From the NCBI GenBank assembly GCA_012520695.1, contig JAAYNU010000211.1:1-5259 (forward strand): a stretch of DNA of 5,259 bases. Reading direction: 5' to 3'. This DNA is from Erysipelothrix sp. Lineage in GTDB: Bacteria > Bacillota_I > Bacilli_A > Erysipelotrichales > Erysipelotrichaceae. Of the stretch, positions 3,977 to 5,259 are shown piece by piece. The notes below the pieces were generated by a model, which was not told the DNA's origin, did not search any database, and was given only the letters and a program-made list of their open reading frames with translations. The first letter of the stretch is position 1. Every line of letters starts with the position of its first letter. The position numbers and the translations under genes were made by a program.

Positions 3977-5259
3977 ATGAAACAACCAGTAGAAAAAAAT
4001 ATGACACTTGATGTCACAATAATGGATTTAACGTATGAAGGATTTGGTGTCGCCAAAGTTGACGGATTTCCAATCTTCATTGAAAATGCACTTCCAGAAG
4101 AAGAAATTTCAATTCAAATCGTTAAGGTATTAAAGAAATTCGCATTCGGAAAAGTACTAGAATTTAAGAAAGAATCTGTGGACCGTGTTCCATTAACAGA
4201 TGCGGTTGGTACGCGCGTTGGGACTATGCCACTACAACACATGGCTTACCCACTTCAACTTTCTTTCAAGCGCCAACAAGTAATTGACTCATTAACTAAA
4301 GTTATGGATATTGATGGCATTGAAATTCTTGAAACACAGGGCATGGACAATCCATGGGAATATCGAAATAAAGCACAAGTCCCTGTAAGAATGGTGGACG
4401 GAGTTCTTGAAACAGGATTCTTCAAACGAGGTTCACATGATTTTGTTCCCGTAGAAAACTTCCACATTCAAGATCCTAAAATCGATGAAGCAATTATTAT
4501 TATTCGAAACATTCTTCGTGATCTTGAAATCCCTGCATACGATGAAAAGAAACATAAAGGAATCATCCGACATGTCATGGTTCGACGCGGTTACTACACA
4601 GGAGAAGTGATGGTTATTCTAGTCACTAATGTGAAAGACTTCGAAAACCTTGATGTCTTAACAGAACGAATAATGGCAGAAGTACCTGGTATCGTATCAC
4701 TTGTTCAGAACATGAACATGAAACAAACAAATGTAATTCTTGGTCGTAAGACTCGTGTTCTAAGTGGAGAAGATTTCTATCGTGATGAATTAATGGGTAA
4801 AACATTCAATATTTCATCTCACTCATTCTACCAAGTGAACCCGCGTCAAACAGAACACCTGTATCAAACTGCAATTGATCTTGCGAACGTAACTGATACA
4901 GATACAGTCGTTGATGCTTATTGTGGAATTGGTACCATCAGTTTGAGTCTTGCGCAAAGTGCAAAACATGTTTATGGTATGGACATCATCGGTGATGCGA
5001 TTACTATGGCACGTAAAAACGCTGAAGAAAACAGTATTAAAAACGCAACATTCGAAGCCGGTCCTGCCGAAGATGTATTAAAATTCTGGCTCAATGAAGG
5101 ACTTGTGATTGACGTTCTTGTTGTTGACCCACCACGTAAAGGCTTGGATCCTGAGTTCATTGAACATGCACTCAATTCAAACCCAGAGCGCATCGTCTAT
5201 GTAAGCTGTAATCCAGCAACACTAGCACGCGACCTCGTTCTTCTACAAGAAGGTGGTTA
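3977..5259 (+). CDS. rlmD: 23S rRNA (uracil-5-)-methyltransferase, RlmD/RlmCD family, lacking the Fe-S cluster cysteines; 3' end outside window
   Basis: The frame is open from ATG 3977 to the window end: 427 codons of an expected 450-460. The enzyme transfers a methyl group from S-adenosylmethionine to C5 of a uracil in 23S rRNA. A TRAM RNA-binding domain covers about residues 8-63 (LDVTIMDLTYEGFGVAKVDG). The LQHMAYPLQLSFKRQQV helix (86-102) and the central beta region follow. The methyltransferase domain shows SFYQVNPRQTEHLY (from 283), the SAM loop DAYCGIGT (313-320), DPPRKGLDP (384-392) and the catalytic nucleophile Cys411 in YVSCNPATLARDL. The C-terminal general-base glutamate lies beyond the window. 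Unusually, the CxxxxxCGGC segment is replaced by LTDAVGTRVGTM (about 73-84), and the fourth cluster cysteine is Phe162 (FHIQ). The start has AAGGAG only four bases upstream, a short spacing, but the TRAM domain begins right after. Bacillota enzymes of this type may modify two uracils (RlmCD); which applies here, or whether it acts on tRNA, is not visible. Confidence 0.93.
   Translation, partial: MKQPVEKNMTLDVTIMDLTYEGFGVAKVDGFPIFIENALPEEEISIQIVKVLKKFAFGKVLEFKKESVDRVPLTDAVGTRVGTMPLQHMAYPLQLSFKRQQVIDSLTKVMDIDGIEILETQGMDNPWEYRNKAQVPVRMVDGVLETGFFKRGSHDFVPVENFHIQDPKIDEAIIIIRNILRDLEIPAYDEKKHKGIIRHVMVRRGYYTGEVMVILVTNVKDFENLDVLTERIMAEVPGIVSLVQNMNMKQTNVILGRKTRVLSGEDFYRDELMGKTFNISSHSFYQVNPRQTEHLYQTAIDLANVTDTDTVVDAYCGIGTISLSLAQSAKHVYGMDIIGDAITMARKNAEENSIKNATFEAGPAEDVLKFWLNEGLVIDVLVVDPPRKGLDPEFIEHALNSNPERIVYVSCNPATLARDLVLLQEGG

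Noticed and set aside
3868..4467. Two minus-strand open frames of 70 codons (3868-4080 and 4255-4467) against the rRNA methyltransferase
   Set aside because: The plus-strand frame carries clear TRAM and methyltransferase motifs; these are shadows.
4972..5193. Minus-strand open frame of 73 codons against the methyltransferase domain
   Set aside because: It is antisense to the DPPR region of the methyltransferase and has low-complexity serine/threonine-rich content typical of shadows.

Overview
The window is an AT-rich stretch of bacterial chromosome with standard genetic code use (TGG for Trp, no in-frame TGA), strong AAGGAG/AGGAGG ribosome binding sites and near-consensus TATAAT -10 boxes. 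That combination, with a one-cluster-missing RlmD-type methyltransferase and a Tpx peroxiredoxin, points to a low-GC Bacillota (Firmicutes) species. Erysipelotrichia-like lineages are my best guess, but this is inference and cannot be settled from the window alone. I see no insertion sequence, integrase, CRISPR array, tRNA or rRNA.

Layout. (1) 1-227 is the C-terminal end of an alpha/beta hydrolase of the monoacylglycerol lipase/lysophospholipase (serine aminopeptidase S33) type. (2) 288-968 is a cytoplasmic DsbA-fold oxidoreductase of the FrnE type with CPFC and a C-terminal CX4C; it has its own promoter and a clear terminator. (3) 1026-2630 is a 534-residue membrane-anchored protein of unknown function (three predicted helices, then a large extracytoplasmic region), starting from a promoter that overlaps the preceding terminator. 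(4) 2695-3243 is an NADPH-dependent FMN reductase/quinone reductase-type flavoprotein, followed by a long-stem terminator. (5) 3357-3842 on the minus strand is thiol peroxidase Tpx, converging on gene 4 through a short region containing back-to-back terminators. (6) 3977-5259 on the plus strand, diverging from tpx, is the 5' 427 codons of a 23S rRNA uracil-5-methyltransferase (RlmD/RlmCD family), cut by the window end.

How the genes fit together. Three of the six genes (FrnE-like, FMN reductase, Tpx) handle thiol, flavin or peroxide redox chemistry, so the block reads as a housekeeping/oxidative-stress neighbourhood rather than an accessory island. Genes 3 and 4 are 64 bp apart without a terminator and may be co-transcribed; the others appear to be separate units. 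The tpx and gene 3 promoters share an identical 12-base -10/start-site stretch placed just upstream of the ribosome binding site.

Most notable points: the methyltransferase has lost all the positions that would carry the four cysteines of the [4Fe-4S] cluster while keeping its catalytic cysteine; the DsbA-like protein carries a second, C-terminal cysteine pair; and the large membrane protein has no function I can name. I did not find convincing evidence of a wholly new system here.
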